Origin: Aureimonas endophytica
Lineage (GTDB): Bacteria; Pseudomonadota; Alphaproteobacteria; Rhizobiales; Rhizobiaceae
Length of the DNA: 64,000 nt
Assembly (NCBI RefSeq): GCF_014642635.1
Contig: NZ_BMIQ01000003.1
Coordinates: 373,255-437,254 of the forward strand
Reading direction: 5' to 3'
Below the pieces are notes generated by a model. The model made no database searches. It was not told the DNA's origin and worked only from the letters and a program-made list of their open reading frames with translations. Made by a program: the position numbers and the translations under genes. This document shows positions 55,091 through 62,811 of the stretch, piece after piece. Numbering within the stretch: position 1 is the first letter of the stretch; every line of letters begins with the position of its first letter.

Positions 55091-56037
55091 TGCAGCGCCT
55101 CGAAAGCGCCGATGAGGACGCGATTGGTCGCCGCATTGCGTTGGAGTCCCCGTTCCACGGCCTGCGGCGTCGGGCGGGGCGGTTGGTCGAGGACGGCCTC
55201 GGCGAACTTCATCGGATGGCGATGGGCGAGCGTCGCGTATTCGCCGCAGATGTCGGCGCCGACGATCTCGCAGCGCGCGGCGATCTGCGGCAGCGCCGCG
55301 AGCAGATGGGCGAGCGGCATCCGGCCCTGGTCCCAGTTGGTGAAGGCCTCGTCCGGGGCGAGCACGTCCTTGTCGATGGTGATCCAGACGCGACGCGTCG
55401 GCAGGGCGTCGAGAATTTCCGCCAGCGCGGCGGCGAAATCCTCCTCGTCGAGATTGCGCCAGAGGATGGCGCCGTTCCGGTAGCGGTGGCCCGGACCGTC
55501 GGCGACACCGCGCCGGGTCTCCGTCGGGGGCCGGCGCCAGGCGAAGACCTGATGGCGTCCTTCGGAAAGCGCGGCGAGATTAGCGCCCTTGCGGTCCGGC
55601 CGATCGAGATCATCGCTGCACGGACCGATCGTCACGACGCGGTGCACATGGTTCTCGGCGAGCGCCATGTTCACCCAGCCACCGCAATGACGGGTGGGAA
55701 AGCAGCGGCACCAGTCCGGGTGATTGTCGAAATGAAGGACCGAGAGCGGTCCCGTCGCGCGGGCGATGAGCGCGGCGGAGACATGGTGATAGTCGCCGGA
55801 GCCGACGAGGGTCAGCGGAAAGCGCGCCGCCGCGCCCGCCGTCGCGGTCTCGGCCTCGGCGAGCGCTTGTTCCAGCCGCGACCAGCTGCGCCCGTCCGAC
55901 CAGAGGCGCAAGGCGCGGCCGAGGCCGGAGAGGTCGAGGCGGACGGCGCTGCCCTCCGCCAGCCGCGCCGCGAGCATCGGCTGCCCCGGGAGGCTGCCGT
56001 CGAGGTCGAGAAGGCGGAGCGACGGGGCGTTGCCCAT
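55087..56037 (-). CDS. Ureohydrolase-fold (arginase/agmatinase-like) protein
   Basis: A 316-aa protein with the manganese motifs of the arginase superfamily: GSGDYHHVSAAL (usually GGDHS), LHFDNHPDW (usually DAHxD) and ITIDKDVLAPD (SxDxDxxDP). VGADICGEYAT is near the C-terminus. Changes in the first motif make it a divergent member that cannot be assigned to arginine, agmatine, formiminoglutamate or guanidino substrates. The start is ATG 56037, sharing one base with the stop of the HAD gene; GTG 56040 is possible. Its place beside an aminotransferase and a phosphatase suggests removal of a guanidino or amidino group in the same pathway. Confidence 0.75.
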   Translation of the reverse strand: MGNAPSLRLLDLDGSLPGQPMLAARLAEGSAVRLDLSGLGRALRLWSDGRSWSRLEQALAEAETATAGAAARFPLTLVGSGDYHHVSAALIARATGPLSVLHFDNHPDWCRCFPTRHCGGWVNMALAENHVHRVVTIGPCSDDLDRPDRKGANLAALSEGRHQVFAWRRPPTETRRGVADGPGHRYRNGAILWRNLDEEDFAAALAEILDALPTRRVWITIDKDVLAPDEAFTNWDQGRMPLAHLLAALPQIAARCEIVGADICGEYATLAHRHPMKFAEAVLDQPPRPTPQAVERGLQRNAATNRVLIGAFEALQ

Positions 56038-56726
56038 CACGCCGCCTCCGTCGCGGCCGCCGGGTGCCGCGACCGGTCGCCGAGAAGCCGCATCGCCACC
56101 GGCAGGAGGCCGGTCAGTTCCGCGAAATCGCCGAAGACGAGATGGCGGCGTCCGGTCCGGGCGCAATGGGCGGCGAGCGCCTCCTTGGCCAGCACGAGAT
56201 CCACGGCGGCGCTGGCGCAGAAATCCGAACGGCCGTCGCCGATCAGCACGGTCGGCCGCGCCGACGCGCGGATCGCCACGGCGCATTTGCAGGTGCCGGA
56301 GGCGGCGCGGCACCCGGCATCGGCATGGGGACTTTCGAGCCGGTAGCGCCGCTCGCCCTCGGCGACCAGCCGGTTGGCGACGATGTCGAGGCCTCGAAGC
56401 CCATGACGCGCGAGAACGCGCCGGATCGCGTAGTCGATGCCGTCGCTGACGATGGTAAGGCGAATGCCGAGCCGCGCCGTCGCCGCGAGGAAGGCAGGAA
56501 AGCCCGGATCGATCTCGACCGCGTCGAGCGCCGCGTCGAGCGCCGGCCGCGAGGCCTCAATCAGCCCCACCTGCCGCGCCATGCATTCGCGCGAACCGAT
56601 GGCGCCGGCTTTCCACAGGCGTTCTAGGTCCTCCCAGCCCGGCAGGGCGAGGCGCTCGAGGAGATGGTCGGTGACATCCGTCCGGGAAACGGTGCCGTCG
56701 AAGTCGCAGAGAATATCGAATGCCAT
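56037..56726 (-). CDS. HAD-IB phosphatase, MtnX/SerB-like
   Basis: A 229-aa haloacid-dehalogenase phosphatase. Motif I CDFDGTVSRTD (nucleophile Asp8, Asp10), motif II VSDGID, motif III region later, and motif IV IGDGRSDFCAS. The helical cap between motifs I and II fits MtnX/phosphoserine phosphatase-like enzymes. It also has a cysteine-rich insert (GCRAASGTCKCAV near residues 142-154) reminiscent of a metal site. First gene of the minus-strand operon, 60 bp downstream of the predicted transcription start of the sigma54 promoter at 56798-56812. Confidence 0.83.
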   Translation of the reverse strand: MAFDILCDFDGTVSRTDVTDHLLERLALPGWEDLERLWKAGAIGSRECMARQVGLIEASRPALDAALDAVEIDPGFPAFLAATARLGIRLTIVSDGIDYAIRRVLARHGLRGLDIVANRLVAEGERRYRLESPHADAGCRAASGTCKCAVAIRASARPTVLIGDGRSDFCASAAVDLVLAKEALAAHCARTGRRHLVFGDFAELTGLLPVAMRLLGDRSRHPAAATEAA

Positions 56727-56797
56727 GGCGAGATGTCCCTGGGCGAAGCGTCCTTGCACGGCGCCGGCCCGTCCGGCCCTCGCCCGCCCCTTCCATG

Positions 56798-56812
56798 GCA
56801 AGCGGCGTGCCA
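56798..56812 (-). promoter_or_regulatory. Sigma54 promoter for the minus-strand operon
   Basis: The minus strand reads TGGCACGCCGCTTGC, matching the consensus TGGCACG-N4-TTGC with exactly 10 bp between GG and GC. The -12 GC is at 56798-56799, so transcription should begin near 56786, about 60 bp before the HAD phosphatase start. Confidence 0.8.
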
Positions 56813-56878
56813 GACCGCTCGCGCCCCTTGTTTCACGACGTCGCGCCGCGATCGCGCTCCGTCCCGCCCCGGCAGCGT

Positions 56879-56895
56879 CCTCCAAAATTTGGAGG
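56879..56895. promoter_or_regulatory. Enhancer-like palindrome 1 (activator binding site)
   Basis: CCTCCAAAATTTGGAGG is a perfect inverted repeat around a central A. It lies 67 bp upstream of the minus-strand sigma54 promoter and about 175 bp upstream of the plus-strand one, within normal range for enhancer-binding proteins. Confidence 0.7.
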
Positions 56896-56970
56896 CGCCC
56901 GGCCGTGACGGCGCCGTGGAACCGTTGGCGCCCCCGCGAAGCCCCGTCACGCCGGGCCTTTGTCCCCGTC

Positions 56971-56985
56971 CTCCAAAAATTGGAG
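56971..56985. promoter_or_regulatory. Enhancer-like palindrome 2 (activator binding site)
   Basis: CTCCAAAAATTGGAG has CTCCAA/TTGGAG arms with a 3-bp centre, the same arm sequence as palindrome 1. It lies 85 bp upstream of the plus-strand sigma54 promoter. A further half-site follows at 56998-57009. Confidence 0.65.
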
Positions 56986-57070
56986 CGTCCCTCGCGTCTT
57001 GGAGGCGCCGCGCCGGGGTCCCGCCGGTCATTCCGGCACCAAGGCCCGCCGCGATGGGACTTGGGCGAGT

Positions 57071-57085
57071 TGGCACGGCTCTTGC
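57071..57085 (+). promoter_or_regulatory. Sigma54 promoter for the aminotransferase gene
   Basis: TGGCACGGCTCTTGC matches TGGCACG-N4-TTGC with GG (57072-57073) and GC (57084-57085) separated by exactly 10 bp. Predicted start near 57097, about 47 bp before the GTG start codon of the class III aminotransferase. Confidence 0.85.
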
Positions 57086-57143
57086 GGATTGGGTGGCGGA
57101 CCGGTCGGGCCCTGTGCAGCCCGCCTTCGCCTGGAGACTTGCC

Positions 57144-58481
57144 GTGAACATCGCCCTGAAGCTCGACCGCCGCACGCTGGCCAGCGCCCAGCTTTTCGCC
57201 GACGCCCAGCGCGTCATTCCCGGCGGGGTCAATTCGACGGCCCGCGCCACCTGGTCGGGCTGGGAACCCTATCCGATCTTCGTGGCGAGCGGGCACGGCG
57301 CCCATGTCGTCGATGTCGACGGCAACGACTATGTCGACTACCTGCTCGGCCTCGGGCCGATGATCCTCGGCCACCGGCCGGCGAAGGTGACGCGCGCCGT
57401 GGTGCGGCAGATCGAGGAGGTCGGCACGGTCTTCGCCCTGCCGGCGGCGGCCGAGGCGGAGCTCGCCCGCAAGATCGTCGCCGCCGTGCCGAGCGTCGAG
57501 ATGGTGCGACTATCGAATACCGGCACGGAGGCCGTGCTCTACGCGACGCGTCTCGCCCGCGCCTTCACCGGGCGGCGCCGGATCGTGCGCTTCGAGGGCA
57601 TGTATCACGGCTTTTCGGACGCGGTTTACTGGAGCAAGCATCCCGATCTCGCCAGCGCCGGGCCGGACGAACAGCCGGTGCCGGTCGCGCAAGGGCCGGG
57701 CCTGCCGAAAGGTGTCGAGGACAATCTGCTGATCCTCCCGTGGAACGATGTCGAGGCATTGCGCGAGGCGATCCGCGTCCATGGCCACGAGATCGCGGCC
57801 GTCCTCACCGAGCCGATGATGTGCAATACCGGCTGCATCCTGCCCCGGCCCGGCTATCTGGAGGCCATGCGCGAGCTGACGGCGGCGGCGGGCATCCTTC
57901 TCATCTTCGACGAGGTGATCACCGGCTTCCGCCTCGGTCTCGCCGGCGCCCAGGGCGTCTTCGGCATCACGCCCGACCTCTCGGTCTTCGCCAAGGGCCT
58001 CGGCGGCGGCTTCCCGGTGGCGGCGGTCGGCGGAAGGCGCGACGTGATGGCCCTCGTCTCCGACGGCACGGTCTCGCTCGCCGGCACCTATACGGCGAAC
58101 GGCATCGCGGTCGCGGCGGCGAACGCGACGCTGGACGAGCTCGCCGTCCCCGGCGCCTACGACCGGCTCTACGAGACCTCTGATCGGCTGCGCCACGGCC
58201 TCGCCGAGATCTTCGCCCGCAGCGGCCTTCCGGCCCATGTCGTGGGGCTCGGCCCGGTCTTCCAGGTCTGGTTCGCGGACGGCCCGATCCACAGCTATCG
58301 CGACGCGGAGCGCCGGGCCGACCAGGCGATGTTCCGCCGCTGGTGGCTCGGCATGATCGAACGCGGTGTCCTCTTCCATCCGGGTGCCTACGAGAATCTC
58401 TTTGTGTCCTTCGCCCATACGAAGGCGGATATCGACGTCACCCTCGCGATCGCCGCCGAGGTCGTCGCGCGGCTCCGATAG
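57144..58481 (+). CDS. Class III aminotransferase (glutamate-1-semialdehyde aminomutase-like)
   Basis: A 445-aa PLP enzyme from a GTG start with GGAGA 6 bp upstream. It shows AQRVIPGGVNSTARA (residues 17-31), VDVDGNDYVDYLLGLGPMILGH, the cofactor-contact LSNTGTEAVLYATRLARA, FDEVITGFRLGLAGAQ, and Lys in FAKGLGGGFPVAAVGG. The pattern fits the GSA-aminomutase branch, but it is not evidently the heme enzyme HemL: the context is a sigma54-controlled locus and the leading sequence differs. It is transcribed alone and divergently from the eight-gene operon, with which it shares activator sites. It probably transaminates a pathway aldehyde or beta-keto acid. Confidence 0.88.
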   Translation: MNIALKLDRRTLASAQLFADAQRVIPGGVNSTARATWSGWEPYPIFVASGHGAHVVDVDGNDYVDYLLGLGPMILGHRPAKVTRAVVRQIEEVGTVFALPAAAEAELARKIVAAVPSVEMVRLSNTGTEAVLYATRLARAFTGRRRIVRFEGMYHGFSDAVYWSKHPDLASAGPDEQPVPVAQGPGLPKGVEDNLLILPWNDVEALREAIRVHGHEIAAVLTEPMMCNTGCILPRPGYLEAMRELTAAAGILLIFDEVITGFRLGLAGAQGVFGITPDLSVFAKGLGGGFPVAAVGGRRDVMALVSDGTVSLAGTYTANGIAVAAANATLDELAVPGAYDRLYETSDRLRHGLAEIFARSGLPAHVVGLGPVFQVWFADGPIHSYRDAERRADQAMFRRWWLGMIERGVLFHPGAYENLFVSFAHTKADIDVTLAIAAEVVARLR

Positions 58482-58577
58482 TCCGAACGACGGAAGCGTC
58501 CGGCGCGCGGACCAGGAGAGCGGCGCTCCGACGTCTCGGGGCGGTCGCCGTGTCTTCTCCCTTGATCGCCACACCAA

Positions 58578-58597
58578 CTGACGCCATATTGCGTCAG
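58578..58597. promoter_or_regulatory. Inverted-repeat operator before the Xre antitoxin gene
   Basis: CTGACGCCATATTGCGTCAG: perfect 7-bp arms (CTGACGC/GCGTCAG) around CATATT, which may itself be the -10 hexamer. It ends 5 bp before the ATG at 58603. This is the usual position for autorepression by a Xre antitoxin or the toxin-antitoxin complex. Confidence 0.7.
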
Positions 58598-58602
58598 GCA
58601 AC

Positions 58603-58980
58603 ATGGCAGATACGACTGGAACGCGCCCGATGAGCCTGATCCGCTATGCCGACGAGGGGTTCTTCGCGCCGGCTAAGATCGCGGATGTCTTCCGGACCAC
58701 CCGCGAGGAGATCGCCCGCAGCGCGGGCCTGGGCCGCGACGCGGTGCAACGCAAGGATCGTGTCCGGTCGGACCGGACGCAGCGCCGTCTGCGCGAGGTC
58801 GTCGAGATCGTCAATAAGGTGGAGCCGCGCTTCGGCTCGGCCCTCCTCGCTTATGCCTGGTTCCGGTCGGAACCCCTGGCCGGCTTTTCCGGCCAGACCG
58901 CGATGCAGCTCGTCCGAAGCGGCCGGGCGGAAGAGGTGCTGGACTATATCGACGCGGTGGATGCGGGCATCCACGCCTGA
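58603..58980 (+). CDS. Xre/MbcA/ParS-type antitoxin of a RES system
   Basis: A 125-aa protein with an N-terminal helical DNA-binding part (FFAPAKIADVFRTTREEIARSAGLGRDAVQRKDRVRS) and a C-terminal toxin-binding MbcA/ParS/Xre domain (VVEIVNKVEPRFGSALLAYAWFRSEPLAGFSGQTAMQLVRSGRAEEVLDYIDAVDAG, about residues 67-123). The W-F-x-x-P-L-x-x-F and LVxxGRxxEVLDYI segments are the family hallmark. ATG 58630 (MSLIRYAD) is an alternative start. It lies 11 bp before the RES toxin gene and directly after a palindromic operator, consistent with an autoregulated toxin-antitoxin operon. Confidence 0.88.
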   Translation: MADTTGTRPMSLIRYADEGFFAPAKIADVFRTTREEIARSAGLGRDAVQRKDRVRSDRTQRRLREVVEIVNKVEPRFGSALLAYAWFRSEPLAGFSGQTAMQLVRSGRAEEVLDYIDAVDAGIHA

Positions 58981-58991
58981 CCGGCCCCGCC

Positions 58992-59489
58992 ATGCGCTAT
59001 CGCGGTCTCTTGTTCCGCGCCCTCAATCCCGTCTTCGCGCGCGAGCCGCTCTCGGGCCGCGGCGCCGAGATCTATGGCGGTCGCTTCAACCCGAAGGGCA
59101 TGCCGGCGCTCTACGCCTCCCTGTCCATCATGACGGCGCTGCGCGAGGCCAATCAGGTCGGCAGCCTGCAGCCGACGGTGCTCGTCTCCTACGAGGCCGC
59201 GATCGAGCGCGTCTTCGACGCGACGGATGCCGGACTGCTGCAAGCGGCGGGCCTCGACCCGGCGGCCCTGGCGGACCCGTCCTGGCGGGACGAGATGAAG
59301 AGCCGAGGCGAAGCCGCCACCCAGGCCTTCGCGCGCCGGCTGTTCGCCGAAGGGTTCGACGGCCTTCGCGTTCGAAGCTTCGCGCCGGGGGCCGGCGCCA
59401 AGGATCTGAACCTCGTTCTCTGGCGCTGGGGAGCCTTCGGCACCTCGCGCCTGACGCTGATCGACGACGAGAACCGCCTATCGCGCTAG
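58992..59489 (+). CDS. RES-domain toxin (NAD+-degrading)
   Basis: A 165-aa RES-family protein. Core segment YGGRFNPKGMPALYASLSIMTALREA (residues 28-53) contains the candidate active-site residues Arg31, Tyr41 and Glu52. LFRALNP near the N-terminus and DLNLVLWRWG near the end are also typical. Characterised RES toxins deplete NAD+ by phosphorolysis or hydrolysis and are held by Xre antitoxins. All family residues look intact, so the toxin is presumably active. It forms an operon with the antitoxin at 58603-58980. Confidence 0.9.
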   Translation: MRYRGLLFRALNPVFAREPLSGRGAEIYGGRFNPKGMPALYASLSIMTALREANQVGSLQPTVLVSYEAAIERVFDATDAGLLQAAGLDPAALADPSWRDEMKSRGEAATQAFARRLFAEGFDGLRVRSFAPGAGAKDLNLVLWRWGAFGTSRLTLIDDENRLSR

Positions 59490-59716
59490 GCGCCGGCAGC
59501 CTGCGGCACCAGGCAGCGGCCGCCGCCCCCTTGACGGTCGTGTCCGCAGGACTTGCTAACCCTTAGATGAACGGCCGCGTCCGGACCGGGAACGCCCCTG
59601 CGGGCGCCACCGGTCCGGCCTCGGCCCCGGATCGACATCTCGAGACGCCCTCGGCGCGTCGGCTGGACTTCTTCGTCTTGCCGGAGGCGCGCCTTCCGGA
59701 GAAAGGGATCGGCTGC

Positions 59717-61516
59717 ATGAGCGAAGCACCGGCGCAAGGCTTCGGGACAGAGGCCAGGATGATCACGCTCGCGTTCTGGAAATCGCCCCAGCGCAACAAG
59801 ATCCTTCTCCTGGCTCTGGCGCTGGTGTTCGTCGTCGGGGCGGTGGCCTATGCCCAGATCTGGCTGAACGCCTGGAACCGGCCCTTCTACGACGCCCTGG
59901 CCCGGAAGGACTTCCCGGCCTTCGTGCGCCAGCTCGGCGTCTTCGCGGGTCTCGCCAGCGTCCTTCTGGCCCTCAACGTCGCGCAGCTCTGGCTCAACCA
60001 GACGGGCAAGGTGGCCCTGCGCGAGGGGCTGGTGCACGATCTTCTCGACGAATGGCTGAAGCCCCTGCGCGCCTTCCGGCTCTCCAATGCCGGCGAGATC
60101 GGCGCCAATCCCGATCAGCGCATCCACGAGGATGCGCGACATCTCACCGAGCTCTCGGTCGATCTCGGCATCGGCCTCCTGCAGGCGACGCTGCTTCTCC
60201 TCAGTTTCGTCGGCGTCCTGTGGAGCCTGTCGCGCAGCCTGGTGCTGCATATCGGCGGCCAAAGCTTCACGCTGCCGGGCTACATGGTGTGGAGCGCACT
60301 TCTCTATGCCGGCGCGGCCTCGCTCCTGTCCTGGTGGGTCGGGCGACCGCTGATCCAGCTCAACGCCGCGCGCTATGCCCGCGAGGCCGAACTGCGCTTC
60401 GCCCTCGTCCGCATCAACGAGAGCGTGCGAAGCATCGCCGCCTATGGCGGGGAGGGGGACGAGAGGGCGAGGGTCGAGACGATCTTCCAGACCGTGCTCG
60501 CGACCTCGCGCCGGATCGTCGGCGCGGTCACCCGGTTGACCTGGGTGACGGCGGGCTATGGCTGGTTCACCCTGATCGCGCCGATCCTGGTGGCCACCCC
60601 GATCTACTTCAACCCCAATGCCAATTTGAGCTTCGGCGAACTGATGATGATCGTCGGCGCCTTCAACCAGGTGCAGCAGTCGCTGCGCTGGTTCGTCGAC
60701 AACTTCTCCGTCATCGCCGACTGGCGGGCGACGCTGATCCGCATATCGAGCTTCCGGCGCACGATCCTGGCCATCGATACGCTGGGACGCACCGAAGGCC
60801 GGATCACCTTCGAGAAGGACGGTCCGTGTTTCCGCTTCGAGAATCTTTGCATCGCGGCGCCCGAGTGCTGCCGGCTGAAGGAGACGGCGGTCGAGCTCAA
60901 GCGCGGCGAGCGGGTGTCGGTGGTCAGCGAGACCGGGCAGCAGCATAGTCTGCTGTTCAGCACCCTGGCCGGCCTCTGGCCCTGGGGTAGCGGACGCATC
61001 GTCCACCCACCGCGCCGGTCCGTCATGTTCATGCCGGCGCAGGCCTATATGCCGCCCGGCACGCTGCGCGCGGCGATCACCTATCCCCATTCCGAACGGA
61101 CGCAGGACATCGGCAAGATCGCCAAGGCATTCGAGGCTCTCGGGCTCGAACGCCGGCTCGGCGCGCTCGATAAGGTCGATCGCTGGGACCAGCTCGGCAA
61201 TGACGAGCGCCAGCGTCTGGCCTTCGTGCGGGTGATCCTGCAACGGCCCGACTGGCTGGTGCTCGACGACGTGCTAGATCCCTTGGAGGACGAGACTCGG
61301 GCCCGGGTCGAGGCGCTGTTCGACAACGAGCTGAAGGATATGGGCATCATCAGTCTCGGGGATGCCGAGCCCGACAAGCTGTTCACGCGGGTCCTGCATC
61401 TGGTGGCGAACCCGGCCGGCGAGTGCTTCGAGCCGGTCGCGAGCGCCCAGGCGGCGGCGAAGGCGGCGGTGCAGGAGCCCGAGCGGTCGGCGCAGCAGAC
61501 GGTGCCCGCGCAATGA
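59717..61516 (+). CDS. ABCD/YddA-type ABC transporter with degenerate ATPase domain
   Basis: About 599 aa from ATG 59717 (GGAGAAAGGG upstream; the frame opens at 59567). The membrane domain (about residues 25-330) is of the SbmA/BacA-ABCD type, with QIWLNAWNRPFYDALARKDFPAFVRQL as hallmark. The ATPase domain is eroded at key motifs: Walker A reads SETGQQHS (60926-60949) with no glycine-lysine pair, the signature reads LGNDERQR in place of LSxGEQQR, Walker B ends LDDVLDPLED, and the switch histidine position reads SLGDAE. ATP-driven transport is doubtful; it may use the proton gradient like SbmA or act as a structural protein. Overlaps the next gene region. Confidence 0.85.
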   Translation: MSEAPAQGFGTEARMITLAFWKSPQRNKILLLALALVFVVGAVAYAQIWLNAWNRPFYDALARKDFPAFVRQLGVFAGLASVLLALNVAQLWLNQTGKVALREGLVHDLLDEWLKPLRAFRLSNAGEIGANPDQRIHEDARHLTELSVDLGIGLLQATLLLLSFVGVLWSLSRSLVLHIGGQSFTLPGYMVWSALLYAGAASLLSWWVGRPLIQLNAARYAREAELRFALVRINESVRSIAAYGGEGDERARVETIFQTVLATSRRIVGAVTRLTWVTAGYGWFTLIAPILVATPIYFNPNANLSFGELMMIVGAFNQVQQSLRWFVDNFSVIADWRATLIRISSFRRTILAIDTLGRTEGRITFEKDGPCFRFENLCIAAPECCRLKETAVELKRGERVSVVSETGQQHSLLFSTLAGLWPWGSGRIVHPPRRSVMFMPAQAYMPPGTLRAAITYPHSERTQDIGKIAKAFEALGLERRLGALDKVDRWDQLGNDERQRLAFVRVILQRPDWLVLDDVLDPLEDETRARVEALFDNELKDMGIISLGDAEPDKLFTRVLHLVANPAGECFEPVASAQAAAKAAVQEPERSAQQTVPAQ

Positions 61517-61527
61517 GGGGAGACGGC

Positions 61528-62811
61528 ATGCCGCAGGCAGGAGCGCAGAAGCGGGGGACCATCGCGCGGGGCGGCACCCTGACGGACGGGCAGCTGCTCG
61601 ACCGCGTGCAGCAGCAGTCCTTCCTTTACTTCTGGGAGGGCGGCCATCCCGTCAGCGGCCTGGCGCGCGACCGCATCCCGCGCGACGGGGTTTGCGAGGA
61701 CGATAAGGTGGCGATCGGCGCCTCCGGCTTCGGCGTCATGGCGATCATCGTCGCCTGCGAACGCGGCTGGGTGACGAGAACCGAGGCCGTGGCCCGCATC
61801 GGCCGCATGCTCGACCTTCTGACCGAGGCGCCCTGCTATCACGGCCTCTTCCCGCATTTCATGAACGGCGCGACCGGTGCCGTAATCCCGTTCGGACGCA
61901 AGGACGACGGCGGCGATCTCGTGGAATCGGCGCTGCTGCTCCAGGGCCTCCTCTGCGCGCGGGCCTATTTCGACGGCGAGACGGATGGCGAGCGGCGCCT
62001 GCGCGGGGCGGTCACCTATCTGTGGAACGACGCGGAATGGAGCTGGTACACGCAGGGGCGCGAGGTGCTGACCTGGCATTGGAGCCCCACGAACGGCTTC
62101 GCGCTCAACCATCCGGTGCGGGGCTGGAACGAGTGCCTGATCGCCTATGTTTTGGCGGCTTCCTCGCCGACCTTTCCGATCGCGCCGGCCGTCTATCATC
62201 GTGGATATGCGGAAGGGCGCTTCTTCCTCAACCGCCGCATGCAGGAGGATATCGAACTGCCGCTCGGCCCCGATGGCGGCGGCCCGCTCTTCTTTGCGCA
62301 TTACTCCTTCTGCGGCCTCGATCCGCGCGGCCTGCGCGACGCCTATGCGGACTACTGGGAGCAGAACGTCCGCCACACCCTGATCAACCGCGCCTACTGC
62401 ATCCGCAACCCGAAGGGCTTCAAGGGCTATGGGCCGAACTGCTGGGGCCTGACCGCCAGCGACTCGATCGGTGGCTACGACGCGCATGCGCCGGACCACG
62501 ATCTCTCGGTGATCAGCCCGACGGCCGCCCTATCGAGCCTGCCTTACGCGCCGGCCGAGGCGATGGCGGTGCTGCACCATCTCCACGACGATCTCGGCGA
62601 CCGTCTCTGGGGCCGCTACGGCTTTCTCGACGCCTTCAGCGAGGAGCATGGCTGGGTGGCGGACTGGTTCCTCGGCATCGACCAGGGGCCCATCGTCACG
62701 ATGATCGAGAACCATCGCAGTGGGCTGATGTGGCGTCTCTTCATGAGCGTTCCGGAGGTGCGGACCGGCCTCGCGCGATTGGGCTTCCAGTCCCCGGCGC
62801 TCTCGGCATGA
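61528..62811 (+). CDS. Glycoside hydrolase, GH144/glucoamylase-like (PF10091 type)
   Basis: A 427-aa (alpha/alpha)6-barrel-type protein without a clear signal peptide. Segments typical of the family: QQQSFLYFWEGGHPVSGLARDR (residues 28-49), VAIGASGFGVMAIIVACERGWVTR, HGLFPHFMNGATG, DLVESALLLQGLL, WHWSPTNGFALNHPVRGWNECLIAYVLAASSP, FCGLDPRG and GYDAHAPDHDLSVISPTAAL. GH144 members are beta-1,2-glucanases, so turnover of cyclic or linear beta-1,2-glucan is possible. The start at ATG 61528 has AGGGGAG upstream; ATG 61513 overlaps the transporter stop. Its stop overlaps the next gene by ATGA. Confidence 0.82.
   Translation: MPQAGAQKRGTIARGGTLTDGQLLDRVQQQSFLYFWEGGHPVSGLARDRIPRDGVCEDDKVAIGASGFGVMAIIVACERGWVTRTEAVARIGRMLDLLTEAPCYHGLFPHFMNGATGAVIPFGRKDDGGDLVESALLLQGLLCARAYFDGETDGERRLRGAVTYLWNDAEWSWYTQGREVLTWHWSPTNGFALNHPVRGWNECLIAYVLAASSPTFPIAPAVYHRGYAEGRFFLNRRMQEDIELPLGPDGGGPLFFAHYSFCGLDPRGLRDAYADYWEQNVRHTLINRAYCIRNPKGFKGYGPNCWGLTASDSIGGYDAHAPDHDLSVISPTAALSSLPYAPAEAMAVLHHLHDDLGDRLWGRYGFLDAFSEEHGWVADWFLGIDQGPIVTMIENHRSGLMWRLFMSVPEVRTGLARLGFQSPALSA

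Larger units (their letters stand above)
56727..57143. promoter_or_regulatory. Bidirectional sigma54 control region
   Basis: A 417-bp intergenic region without genes. It contains divergent sigma54 promoters at 56798-56812 (minus) and 57071-57085 (plus). Between them lie palindromes CCTCCAAAATTTGGAGG (56879-56895) and CTCCAAAAATTGGAG (56971-56985) and a half-site CTTGGAGGCGCC (56998-57009). This is the layout of enhancer sites for an NtrC-family activator serving both directions. Confidence 0.8.
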
